A DNA stretch of 6,946 nucleotides from Desulfobacteraceae bacterium (GTDB lineage Bacteria > Desulfobacterota > Desulfobacteria > Desulfobacterales > Desulfobacteraceae): the NCBI GenBank assembly GCA_023140455.1, contig JAGLLQ010000316.1, positions 1 to 6,946 of the forward strand, read 5' to 3'. The notes under the pieces are model-generated. The model searched no databases. It saw nothing but the letters and a program-made list of their open reading frames with translations, and was not told the origin of the DNA. Made by a program: the position numbers and the translations under genes. Below are positions 1-5,346 of the stretch, one piece after another (the stretch's first letter is position 1; each line of letters starts with the position of its first letter).

Positions 1-899
1 GCTTTTCGTGTAATAAAAGTCATGTAATATATATCTTTTTCATCAAAACTGTTCGTCCCATTAACAATAAGTGCACTGGCAGCCCCGAAAACTTTCCCTC
101 TGATTTTTAAGGGAACCGTCATAAACGAAAGCACTTCTTTGGGGATCTCATTTCTTGCTCTACCCTGCGAAACAAGGCACGGCTCTGTGTCTGTTTCAAT
201 AACACCCTTGATAAAGGGCTTTATTCCATCAAAAACATCTTCTTTATCGTCAATATTTCCAGATGACGCAACAGAAATAAGAGATGCAGTCTGTTCAGCC
301 CAAATATGAAAAACCACATTATCAGCTTTTAATATCTCTAATCCAAGGTCAACAACCTTGCTGAATATATCATGGCTTGAATCTGTGATGGAAAAGTCTT
401 CCATTATCCTGTTAAGAATATTAACATCATCAATTCTGGAGACCAGCTCAGTATTAAGTTTTTTTAATTTTTCCTGTCTTTCTATTTCTTCCTTTAAAAT
501 AAGATTTTCAACAAAAAGGCTTCTCTGTTTCACTACCCGTATTAATGTAAGCTCCATTTGTTCTAAGTTGATGGGCTTGATAAGGAAATCCACTACACCG
601 TTTTTTAATGTATCAATTGTATTTTCAATTGAAGGATAGCCTGTCATTATAACTACAGGAAAACTGTAATCTCTTTTTTGTAATTCTTGTGCTAGCTCTA
701 ACCCATCCATCTCAGGCATGTTAATATCAGTAAAACAACAATCTATTCTTTCTCTGTTAATAATATCAAGTGCCTCTTTCCCATTTGCTGCCGTAAAAAC
801 TTCATGCCCTTTACGCTGAAAAAATCCTTCTGTAACATCAAGGATACTTTCTTCATCATCAACAACAAGGACAGAGTATTTTTCCAGTTTACTATTCAT
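1..899 (-). CDS. Response regulator: receiver domain plus GAF domain, C-terminus cut by window edge
   Basis: I translated this gene on the minus strand from the ATG at 899-897; 299 complete codons are visible and the frame is open at the left edge. Residues 1-125 form a CheY-like receiver: acidic pair D14/D15 (VLVVDDEESIL), phospho-acceptor D58 (CCFTDINMPEMDG), switch residue T86 (VVIMTGYPS) and conserved K108 (FLIKPI). Residues about 125-160 are charged and heptad-like, probably a coiled-coil linker. From about 160 the sequence resembles a GAF sensor domain (ILKADNVVFHIW, then MTVPLKIRGKVFGAASAL). A partner histidine kinase would phosphorylate D58 in the cytoplasm. The output domain (for example GGDEF, HD-GYP or kinase) would lie beyond the edge, so the response is unknown. 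No good Shine-Dalgarno precedes the ATG, but an ATG at 907 is stopped at once in its own frame, which supports 899. It is divergent from the Lrp-decarboxylase operon; a functional link is not shown. Confidence 0.88.
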   Translation of the reverse strand, partial: MNSKLEKYSVLVVDDEESILDVTEGFFQRKGHEVFTAANGKEALDIINRERIDCCFTDINMPEMDGLELAQELQKRDYSFPVVIMTGYPSIENTIDTLKNGVVDFLIKPINLEQMELTLIRVVKQRSLFVENLILKEEIERQEKLKKLNTELVSRIDDVNILNRIMEDFSITDSSHDIFSKVVDLGLEILKADNVVFHIWAEQTASLISVASSGNIDDKEDVFDGIKPFIKGVIETDTEPCLVSQGRARNEIPKEVLSFMTVPLKIRGKVFGAASALIVNGTNSFDEKDIYYMTFITRK

Positions 900-948
900 A
901 TATGCATTATTATATAAGGTGTTTATATTTTTCGCTGATTCTGAAAAT

Positions 949-977
949 AGAATATATTATTATTGCCACAATTTCAA
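949..977 (-). promoter_or_regulatory. Candidate sigma-70 promoter for the response regulator gene
   Basis: On the minus strand, TTGAAA (977-972) is followed after 17 bp by TATTCT (954-949). A TATATT hexamer at 15-bp spacing overlaps it. Transcription would start roughly 40-45 nt upstream of the ATG at 899. The whole spacer is very AT-rich, so chance matches are common and this is a modest call. Confidence 0.38.
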
Positions 978-1019
978 TAAAAATTCCTTTTATTTTTGTA
1001 CCTGTCAAAATTCCCCCTG

Positions 1020-1101
1020 CTTGCTATTTTGAATATAGTTCTTAATTACTTGCTATTTTATAAAAATTATTCTTGACAAATAGAAATATTTAGAATATAG
1101 T
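1020..1101. promoter_or_regulatory. Repeated AT-rich words in divergent spacer, candidate operators
   Basis: The 11-mer CTTGCTATTTT occurs twice in direct orientation, at 1020-1030 and 1049-1059 (29-bp period). A second word, GAATATAGT, occurs at 1031-1039 and again at 1093-1101, where its last six bases are the -10 box of the Lrp-gene promoter. Lrp/AsnC regulators bind several degenerate AT-rich sites next to their own promoters, so these are plausible autoregulatory sites. The repeats are seen directly; the binding role is inference. Confidence 0.4.
1073..1101 (+). promoter_or_regulatory. Strong sigma-70 promoter of the Lrp-lysA operon
   Basis: TTGACA (1073-1078, perfect -35) is separated by exactly 17 bp from TATAGT (1096-1101, five of six match to TATAAT). 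Transcription would begin near 1108, giving a leader of about 28 nt before the ATG at 1136, with AGGA at 1122-1125 as ribosome binding site. The -10 lies inside a repeated GAATATAGT word, so a regulator on that word would occlude RNA polymerase. Confidence 0.75.
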
Positions 1102-1135
1102 CCAGAAATAGTTAACAATTCAGGAACAAAAAAAT

Positions 1136-1603
1136 ATGGACAACACTGATCAAAAAATTCTTCAAATTCTACAAAAAAAAGCTCGCATTCCTAATGTTGA
1201 TGTAGCAAGAAAAATTAAAATGGCGCCATCAGCTGTTTTAGGGCGAATAAAAAAACTTGAAGACCGTGGGATTATTGACGGTTATGAAGTGCGTCTTAAC
1301 CCAAATCATTTTAACCAGTCAATGGTTGCTTTTATTCAGATTACGCTCAAGGATATTACTATTATTGAAGACACCTGCAAAACCATCACTGATATAAAAC
1401 AGGTACAAGAGGTGCATCACCTGGCAGGTCAGGATTGCATTATGGTAAAGTTAAGAGCTGCTGAGCCAGCTGCACTTGAAAAAATACTAAGACAGAAATT
1501 TAACCCCATAGAAAATATTTTAAACACAAAAACACTTATTGCTCTTGCTACATACAAAGAGAGCGCCCAGATTGTAATACCAGAACAAACAGGAGACAAC
1601 TAA
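1136..1603 (+). CDS. Lrp/AsnC-family transcriptional regulator
   Basis: This 155-aa protein has the length and two-domain layout of the Lrp/AsnC (feast/famine) family. Residues 1-60 are the winged helix-turn-helix: MDNTDQKILQILQKKARIP, then VDVARKIKMAPSAVLGRIKKL as the HTH and GIIDGYEVRLNP as the wing. Residues about 64-142 are the RAM/ligand-binding domain, with VQEVHHLAGQDCIMVKLRA holding the GxxD turn (G98, D100) where family members bind amino acids at the dimer interface. It should act as a DNA-binding oligomer responding to an amino acid. AGGA at 1122-1125 precedes the ATG by 10 nt. The stop lies 2 nt before the next gene, a PLP decarboxylase, so the two are co-transcribed. The likely role is local control of this operon, possibly with lysine or a precursor as effector (inference). 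It could instead be global; the family alone does not decide. Confidence 0.9.
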   Translation: MDNTDQKILQILQKKARIPNVDVARKIKMAPSAVLGRIKKLEDRGIIDGYEVRLNPNHFNQSMVAFIQITLKDITIIEDTCKTITDIKQVQEVHHLAGQDCIMVKLRAAEPAALEKILRQKFNPIENILNTKTLIALATYKESAQIVIPEQTGDN

Positions 1604-1605
1604 TT

Positions 1606-2865
1606 ATGCCAATGTCCAAAGATTTTGAAAAAAGACTTTCACAGATTGTAAATAAGGCTGTTGACCATTTTGGCACGCCCATTCATATTTATGACGAAAA
1701 AGGCATTAGGGAAACTGGTAAAGCCTTGAATCATGCCTTTTCAAACATTCAAGGTTTCAAAGAATTTTTTGCTGTCAAGGCTCTTCCAAACCCGAGCATA
1801 ATGTCCATCATGAAAGACATGGGCTTTGGTTTTGATTGCAGTTCATCACCGGAAGTTCTTCTTGCCAGAAGTATTAACAGTTTTGGTGAGAATATAATGT
1901 TCACATCAAACAATACAAGTAATAATGAATTTTCAACAGCATTGGAAAATAATGGTTGTATTCTTAATCTTGATGACATTTCACTTATTGCAAAAATAGA
2001 CGAGATGCCTGAACTTATCTGTTTCAGATATAATCCCGGACCAAGGCGAAAAGGAAATAAAATAATTGGCAACCCCATAGAATCAAAATACGGTGTCAGC
2101 CATGATCAGATACTGCCGGCATACGAAGAAGCTTTAAAAAGAGGTGCTAAACGTTTTGGCATGCACACAATGCTTGCATCAAATGAACTGAACCACGAAT
2201 ATATGATTGAAACGACTAAAATGCTTCTGGATATGGTTGATCTTGTTTCAACTGAACTTAAAATAGAGTTTGAATTTATCAATATTGGCGGTGGGCTTGG
2301 TATTCCCTATCAACTTGACCAGCCAAGTCTTAATTTAGATCTCATGGCAAAAGGAATACAAGATATTCTTTATAAGTTTAAAGCTTCAAAAGGTTTTATG
2401 CCGACACTTTTCATGGAAAGCGGAAGATATATAACAGGCCCCCATGGAGCACTTGTAACAAGTGTTATTAATCATAAAGACATCTACAGAAAATATGTGG
2501 GTGTTGACGCTTCCATGTCTGCACTTATGCGGCCGGGAATGTATGAAACGTATCATCATATTCATATCCATGGAAAAGACATGTCCATGCCGACAGAGAA
2601 AGTCGATGTAACAGGTTCGCTATGTGAAAATATTGACAAATTTGCCATTCAAAGAGACCTGCCAGTAACGAATGAAGGAGATCTGTTAATTATCCATGAT
2701 ACCGGAGCCCACGGACATGCCATGGGATTTAATTATAACGGCAACCTGCGTCCCAAAGAGCTTCTCTTAAAAGAAGATAACAGTATTGAGCTTATCAGAA
2801 GAGAAGAAACAATTGATGATTATTTTGCAACGCTTGAGTTTGAACCGAATAAATTAATAGTGTAA
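1606..2865 (+). CDS. lysA: Diaminopimelate decarboxylase-family PLP enzyme
   Basis: This 419-aa protein is a fold-type III (alanine-racemase-like) PLP decarboxylase. LysA members convert meso-diaminopimelate to L-lysine and CO2 in the cytoplasm. Visible landmarks: FFAVKALPNP with PLP lysine K58; the HTMLAS segment at 187-192 (HSQLGS-like); phosphate-binding NIGGGLG (226-232); ESGRYITGPHG (271-281); DASMSALMRPGMYE (301-314); the active-site cysteine motif TGSLCENIDKFA (C340, E341, D344); and TGAHGHAMGFNYN with Y378 near the cofactor. The EPGR-type motif reads ESGR and GAY reads GAH; I recall both as normal for one LysA subfamily, not damage. The start is set by AGGAG at 1591-1595; the in-frame ATG at 1612 is too far away. 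The preceding Lrp-type gene ends 2 nt upstream. A related specificity (D-ornithine/D-lysine or another diamino acid) cannot be excluded from sequence alone. Confidence 0.85.
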   Translation: MPMSKDFEKRLSQIVNKAVDHFGTPIHIYDEKGIRETGKALNHAFSNIQGFKEFFAVKALPNPSIMSIMKDMGFGFDCSSSPEVLLARSINSFGENIMFTSNNTSNNEFSTALENNGCILNLDDISLIAKIDEMPELICFRYNPGPRRKGNKIIGNPIESKYGVSHDQILPAYEEALKRGAKRFGMHTMLASNELNHEYMIETTKMLLDMVDLVSTELKIEFEFINIGGGLGIPYQLDQPSLNLDLMAKGIQDILYKFKASKGFMPTLFMESGRYITGPHGALVTSVINHKDIYRKYVGVDASMSALMRPGMYETYHHIHIHGKDMSMPTEKVDVTGSLCENIDKFAIQRDLPVTNEGDLLIIHDTGAHGHAMGFNYNGNLRPKELLLKEDNSIELIRREETIDDYFATLEFEPNKLIV

Positions 2866-3195
2866 ATTATCAGATTTAGTTTTATATAGGAAGGTTGTAA
2901 AAGTTTCTGAAATAAAATTATACCAGACACCCGCATCTGATTGGTTGTCTTCGAATTCACAAGGAGCAAAAAGGGAATTTTGATTTATCAGCCTGAATCG
3001 CTGGAGACCAGCGACTCTTAACGCCTGATAAATAAAAATCCTAAATCCTTTTTGTCCTTAATGTTCATTCGAAGACAACCAACCAGCTGCTCCAGCCGTA
3101 ATATTTCATACTGTAATTAGTCACCCTGTTATTAAGACTCTGTTTACAACTAAAATTTTCTTTGATACAGAACTATTGAGTATTAATTTTTAACC
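2866..3195. other. Intergenic spacer holding a long palindrome, no gene seen
   Basis: This 330-bp gap separates lysA from the orphan gene. It holds the palindromic element described separately (2933-3090). On both sides of it I see only AT-rich sequence with no convincing open frame. No classical GC-stem/T-tract terminator follows lysA. A weak promoter-like pair, TTTACA (3143-3148) and GATACA (3164-3169) at a poor 15-bp spacing, lies before the orphan gene and is not strong enough to call. Confidence 0.6.
2933..3090. repeat. 158-bp imperfect palindrome (long hairpin or MITE-like element)
   Basis: The outer arms 2933-2956 and 3067-3090 are inverted copies matching at 22 of 24 positions, with a perfect 16-bp core TTGGTTGTCTTCGAAT (2941-2956) against its complement at 3067-3082. 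Further inside, AAGGA (2961-2965) pairs with TCCTT (3055-3059), AAAAAGG (2968-2974) with CCTTTTT (3047-3053), and ATTTATCAG (2983-2991) with CTGATAAAT (3025-3033). A separate perfect hairpin, CGCTGG-AGA-CCAGCG (2999-3013), sits at the tip. The whole element could fold as one long stem with small bulges, as RNA or as a DNA cruciform. It may be a miniature inverted-repeat element, a palindromic intergenic repeat or a structured RNA. I see no target-site duplication and no transposase. Confidence 0.85.
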
Positions 3196-3921
3196 ATGGC
3201 AGATATCATACCAAATGGAATGATATTTAAAAACTATGTAATTACTGGTTCTACTCTCATGATATCGAAAGATGAAATAGAAATCCTTAGAAGGCCATCC
3301 GAGTATATTCAGTGGTTTGATTCACATCTCAAAACCACAGGCCGCGACCAAGCGTATAGAGAGGGGGTCTTACAGCACGAAGGCATCTTTAAACAATTTT
3401 ACGAAGAGTTATTTCCCTTGTTTTCTCTGCTGAAGCATAAGAAGCAAGAGTGGAAAGACTCGCGTTTCCGGAATGTACTTGGGAGTCAATCCTATGATGT
3501 AGAAATTGAAAACCACGCATTGGCATATCTCGAAATCGGAACTACTGAATTCGATGGCATTGAACTGTTTCGAATGCGGGAATTCACTAAGAATGGGAAT
3601 GTAAGTCTGCTTGGAAGGCCTATGAGAGATCACAAACATCGCCCAATTGCAATTGAAGATGAAGGACGTTCTCACAATGAATTAGTTCAAGAGACAGTGG
3701 ATTCAATCTCCGCGCTGATTAAATCCAAGTCTAAGAAAAACTATCCAAATGGCACAGGCTTGATCGTTTACTATGATGACTCTTCAAGCATGTTTAATGA
3801 GAATGATAATCAGGTTCTTTGCGATTGTGTAGATAGTCTTAAGCCAAATTGGACTTGTACTTTTGACGCAATCTATCTGGTTGGGCCAAGAGGTAATATT
3901 TTAATTGAGGATGTAAAGTAG
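3196..3921 (+). CDS. Orphan hypothetical protein, 241 aa
   Basis: I do not recognise a characterised family. The protein is soluble-looking: no signal peptide and no membrane span. Residues 24-95 look mostly helical and charged. The middle resembles a conserved alpha/beta core: YDVEIEN (100-106), then YLEIGTTEFDGIELFRM (111-127) and NGNVSLLG (133-140). Two hydrophobic strands follow, TGLIVYYDD (187-195) and FDAIYLVGPRGNIL (223-236). The D/E-rich strands D101 and E113 with the following R126 and K132 loosely recall a PD-(D/E)xK nuclease-like core, but no confident catalytic set can be drawn. No Shine-Dalgarno precedes the ATG at 3196; M8 and M22 are alternative starts, and M22 (before ISKDEIEILRRPSEY) may be the true one. 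It lies between a long palindrome and a short hairpin, and its G/C-richer codons look unlike the flanking genes, suggesting acquisition by transfer (inference). Confidence 0.72.
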   Translation: MADIIPNGMIFKNYVITGSTLMISKDEIEILRRPSEYIQWFDSHLKTTGRDQAYREGVLQHEGIFKQFYEELFPLFSLLKHKKQEWKDSRFRNVLGSQSYDVEIENHALAYLEIGTTEFDGIELFRMREFTKNGNVSLLGRPMRDHKHRPIAIEDEGRSHNELVQETVDSISALIKSKSKKNYPNGTGLIVYYDDSSSMFNENDNQVLCDCVDSLKPNWTCTFDAIYLVGPRGNILIEDVK

Positions 3922-3926
3922 AACAT

Positions 3927-3967
3927 GCGGATGAAGCCGAACAGCCTAAAATCTGCCGCTTATCCGC
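3927..3967 (+). repeat. Hairpin right after the orphan gene
   Basis: GCGGATGAAGC (3927-3937) can pair with GCTTATCCGC (3958-3967), a 10-bp stem with one bulged G and a loop of about 20 nt. It begins 5 nt after the stop codon of the orphan gene. No T-tract follows, so it is not a classical intrinsic terminator; it may protect the mRNA 3' end or be a recombination remnant. It ends just before the first acetyltransferase-like codons. Confidence 0.5.
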
Positions 3968-4299
3968 CACATCCTTCGAAAAGTTAAAAAGTCAGACTGG
4001 ATAATTTTATATGATTCAGTTAAAAGTCTTGATTTCCCGGACGACCTCCCACTTAAAGAATTAATACAAACAAAAAATGATGCTCAACAATGGATAGAAA
4101 ATTCTATTCAGGCCTGGGATGAATCAAAAGAATATACCTGGACAATATGTTTGAAAGAAAATGAAAATACAGCAATCGGTCAAATATCCATATCAAGGCA
4201 ACCTGAAACTATTAAGTGGAGTACAGCATTCTGGATTTCAGACAAATATCAAAATTCAGGATATGCTAAAGAGGCATTATTAGCTTTAACTGAAAAAAT

Positions 4300-4350
4300 C
4301 AGTTTTAATAATGAAAAAATACAGTTTTAATAATGAAAAAATACAGTTTT
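4300..4350 (+). repeat. 22-bp tandem duplication with CAGTTTT repeats
   Basis: Two identical 22-bp units occupy 4301-4322 and 4323-4344, followed by the first six bases of a third (4345-4350). The 7-mer CAGTTTT therefore appears three times at exactly 22-bp spacing (4300, 4322, 4344). An ancestral sequence with two CAGTTTT copies would give this structure by one replication slippage. Because 22 is not a multiple of 3, the event shifts the acetyltransferase frame and creates its premature TAA at 4328-4330. Confidence 0.95.
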
Positions 4351-4502
4351 GGGCAGGCGCGGCAAAATGGAATAAAGCAAGTAATAGAGTTCTTGCAAAT
4401 AGTGGTTTTAAGAAAATCGGAACCAAAGAAAATGGCTATGTATGTAGAGGTAAAAAGATTGCAATAAATGAATATGAAAAAGTAAAACCTGTGTTAGCTC
4501 TT

Positions 4503-4530
4503 ACTGCAGGGTGCTATCGCCCTTTACAGT
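4503..4530 (+). repeat. Hairpin at the 3' end of the acetyltransferase remnant
   Basis: AGGGTG (4508-4513) pairs with CGCCCT (4518-4523), with one G-U wobble, around a CTAT loop. Outside it ACTG (4503-4506) can pair with CAGT (4527-4530). It lies inside the apparent last codons of the broken gene and has only a short T run after it. A weak terminator or a junction remnant are both possible. Confidence 0.35.
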
Positions 4531-4559
4531 TATAATGTCGGGACTGAAGCGTATATCTA

Positions 4560-4590
4560 CTTAATATTGAAACTTGGAAGTAGTATTAAG
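4560..4590. terminator. Weak hairpin between convergent genes
   Basis: CTTAATA (4560-4566) and TATTAAG (4584-4590) form a 7-bp AT-only inverted repeat around a 17-nt loop, overlapping the stop codon of the leftward isomerase gene (4588-4586). It is at the right place for a bidirectional terminator between convergent units, but the stem is weak and lacks GC. Confidence 0.22.
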
Positions 4591-5305
4591 ATACAAACAA
4601 ATTCAAAGAATCAATAAATTCCGGATCCTGTGTATCAATAACTTCAATAACTGCTTTATACATTCTTTTTTTATGTTCAGAAAAAATATTACGACTCTTT
4701 TTAAAAGTTTTTGCAAAACTCAAAGTATCTTTCATCAACTCTTCTTGATCCTCACATGCTTTTTCAATAACATGATGCTCAAAAAGCTCCTGGGCACCTA
4801 CTTTTTTACCTGTAAGTTTATATTCATTAAATTTATACTCTGGGATTGCTTTTCTTACAAAAGCAATCATGCCCGGAAGAAATGGAATGCTGATATCAAC
4901 TTCAGGAAAACAAAAATAACCTCTATCCTTTTTCATGAATCTAAAGTCACAAGCACACGCAAGCATTGCGCCATTACCAAATGCATGCCCATTTATTGCA
5001 GCAATAACAGGAACGGGCATAAGTAACAGCCTTTTAAAAACATTATTCGTGGCATACATGAATGCTTTTATACTGTCAAAATCTTTTTGCTCAAATCTCT
5101 GCATAAGCCATTCGATATCAACTCCCTGGCTAAAGTTCTTTTCATCTGAAGAAGTTATTACTATTGAATAAATATCGTTATCAGCCAGTATTTCATCAAA
5201 CAACTGATTCAAACCCTCAGCAAATTCTAGATTCTGCTTATTTGCTCCATTAGCCATATTTACGATTGCAACACCTTCATTTTTTGTAAGCTCAAACAAT
5301 GCCAT
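4586..5305 (-). CDS. Enoyl-CoA hydratase/isomerase-family protein, delta3,delta2-enoyl-CoA isomerase-like
   Basis: This 239-aa protein belongs to the crotonase superfamily, acting on acyl-CoA thioesters in the cytoplasm. The two oxyanion-hole segments are visible: DEKNFSQGVDIEWL (54-67) and INGHAFGNGAMLACACDFRFM (104-124). RGYFCFPEVDISIPF (128-142) supplies one candidate acid/base, E135. The position of the first hydratase glutamate (GGGxxLA... with Glu144 in rat enoyl-CoA hydratase) reads GNGAMLA without a Glu. With a single acid, and with SQGVDIEWL and MKKDRGY resembling plant and peroxisomal delta3,delta2-enoyl-CoA isomerases, I favour isomerisation of unsaturated fatty acyl-CoAs over hydration. 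The start is fixed by the Shine-Dalgarno AGAGGAG at 5316-5310. The TIGR03545-type gene ends 41 nt upstream on the same strand, so the two are probably co-transcribed. The substrate is unknown. Confidence 0.85.
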   Translation of the reverse strand: MALFELTKNEGVAIVNMANGANKQNLEFAEGLNQLFDEILADNDIYSIVITSSDEKNFSQGVDIEWLMQRFEQKDFDSIKAFMYATNNVFKRLLLMPVPVIAAINGHAFGNGAMLACACDFRFMKKDRGYFCFPEVDISIPFLPGMIAFVRKAIPEYKFNEYKLTGKKVGAQELFEHHVIEKACEDQEELMKDTLSFAKTFKKSRNIFSEHKKRMYKAVIEVIDTQDPEFIDSLNLFVS

Positions 5306-5309
5306 CTGA

Positions 5310-5316
5310 CTCCTCT
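5310..5316 (-). promoter_or_regulatory. Strong ribosome binding site of the isomerase-like gene
   Basis: On the minus strand AGAGGAG (5316-5310) lies 4 nt before the ATG at 5305-5303. It is the clearest Shine-Dalgarno in the window and decides the start. Confidence 0.7.
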
Positions 5317-5346
5317 TGGGTATTAAATGTTAAAATCAACTCACTC

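Larger units (their letters stand above)
3971..4535 (+). pseudogene. GNAT (RimJ/RimL-like) acetyltransferase, frameshifted and start-less
   Basis: The first frame (from about 3971) begins ILRKVKKSDWIILYDSVKSL and runs through the acetyl-CoA-binding signature YQNSGYAKEALLAL (Q-x-x-G-x-A) to a TAA at 4328-4330. The remainder continues in another frame as FWAGAAKWNKASNRVLANSGFKKIG, whose N-x-A-S-x-x-x-L-x-x-x-GF is the typical C-terminal GNAT motif. The break is a 22-bp tandem duplication (4301-4344). Removing one copy restores an open frame of about 180 codons, normal for this family, which acetylates amino groups of proteins or small molecules from acetyl-CoA. The 5' end also lacks an ATG, GTG or TTG: the frame is open back to the TAA at 3947, and the first such codon is TTG at 4151, inside the domain. 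The last 15 codons (after EKVK) look unlike a GNAT end and overlap a hairpin. An ATG at 4311 could express only a 74-aa C-terminal fragment. Confidence 0.85.

Noticed and set aside
358..639. Plus-strand open frame opposite the response regulator
   Set aside because: The minus strand encodes a receiver domain with all key residues; this frame is a shadow.
1749..2078. Minus-strand open frame inside lysA
   Set aside because: It is a shadow of a well-supported enzyme gene; the translation has no recognisable features. The same applies to 2386-2571.
2933..3090. Integron attC site
   Set aside because: It is long and palindromic, but no RYYYAAC/GTTRRRY pair lies at its ends, it exceeds the usual attC length, and no integrase is present. 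The hairpin at 3927-3967 also fails: its GCCGAAC misses the RYYYAAC pattern by one base and has no partner.
2933..3090. Transposon with target-site duplication
   Set aside because: The flanks outside either plausible arm end do not form a matching direct repeat, and no transposase is nearby.
3143..3169. Promoter of the orphan gene
   Set aside because: TTTACA and GATACA lie only 15 bp apart and both hexamers are imperfect; this is not distinguishable from chance in AT-rich sequence.
4300..4350. Programmed ribosomal frameshift
   Set aside because: A tandem duplication fully explains the change of frame. The A runs inside it are copied as well, and no stimulatory structure was seen.
4311..4535. 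Independent 74-aa gene starting at ATG 4311
   Set aside because: The ATG exists only because of the 22-bp duplication; from SFNNEK on, the protein is the C-terminal part of the broken acetyltransferase.
4574..5026. Plus-strand open frame antisense to the isomerase-like gene
   Set aside because: Its translation is rich in Phe, Asn and Cys and low in complexity, and the opposite strand carries clear crotonase motifs. 4935-5171 is likewise a shadow.
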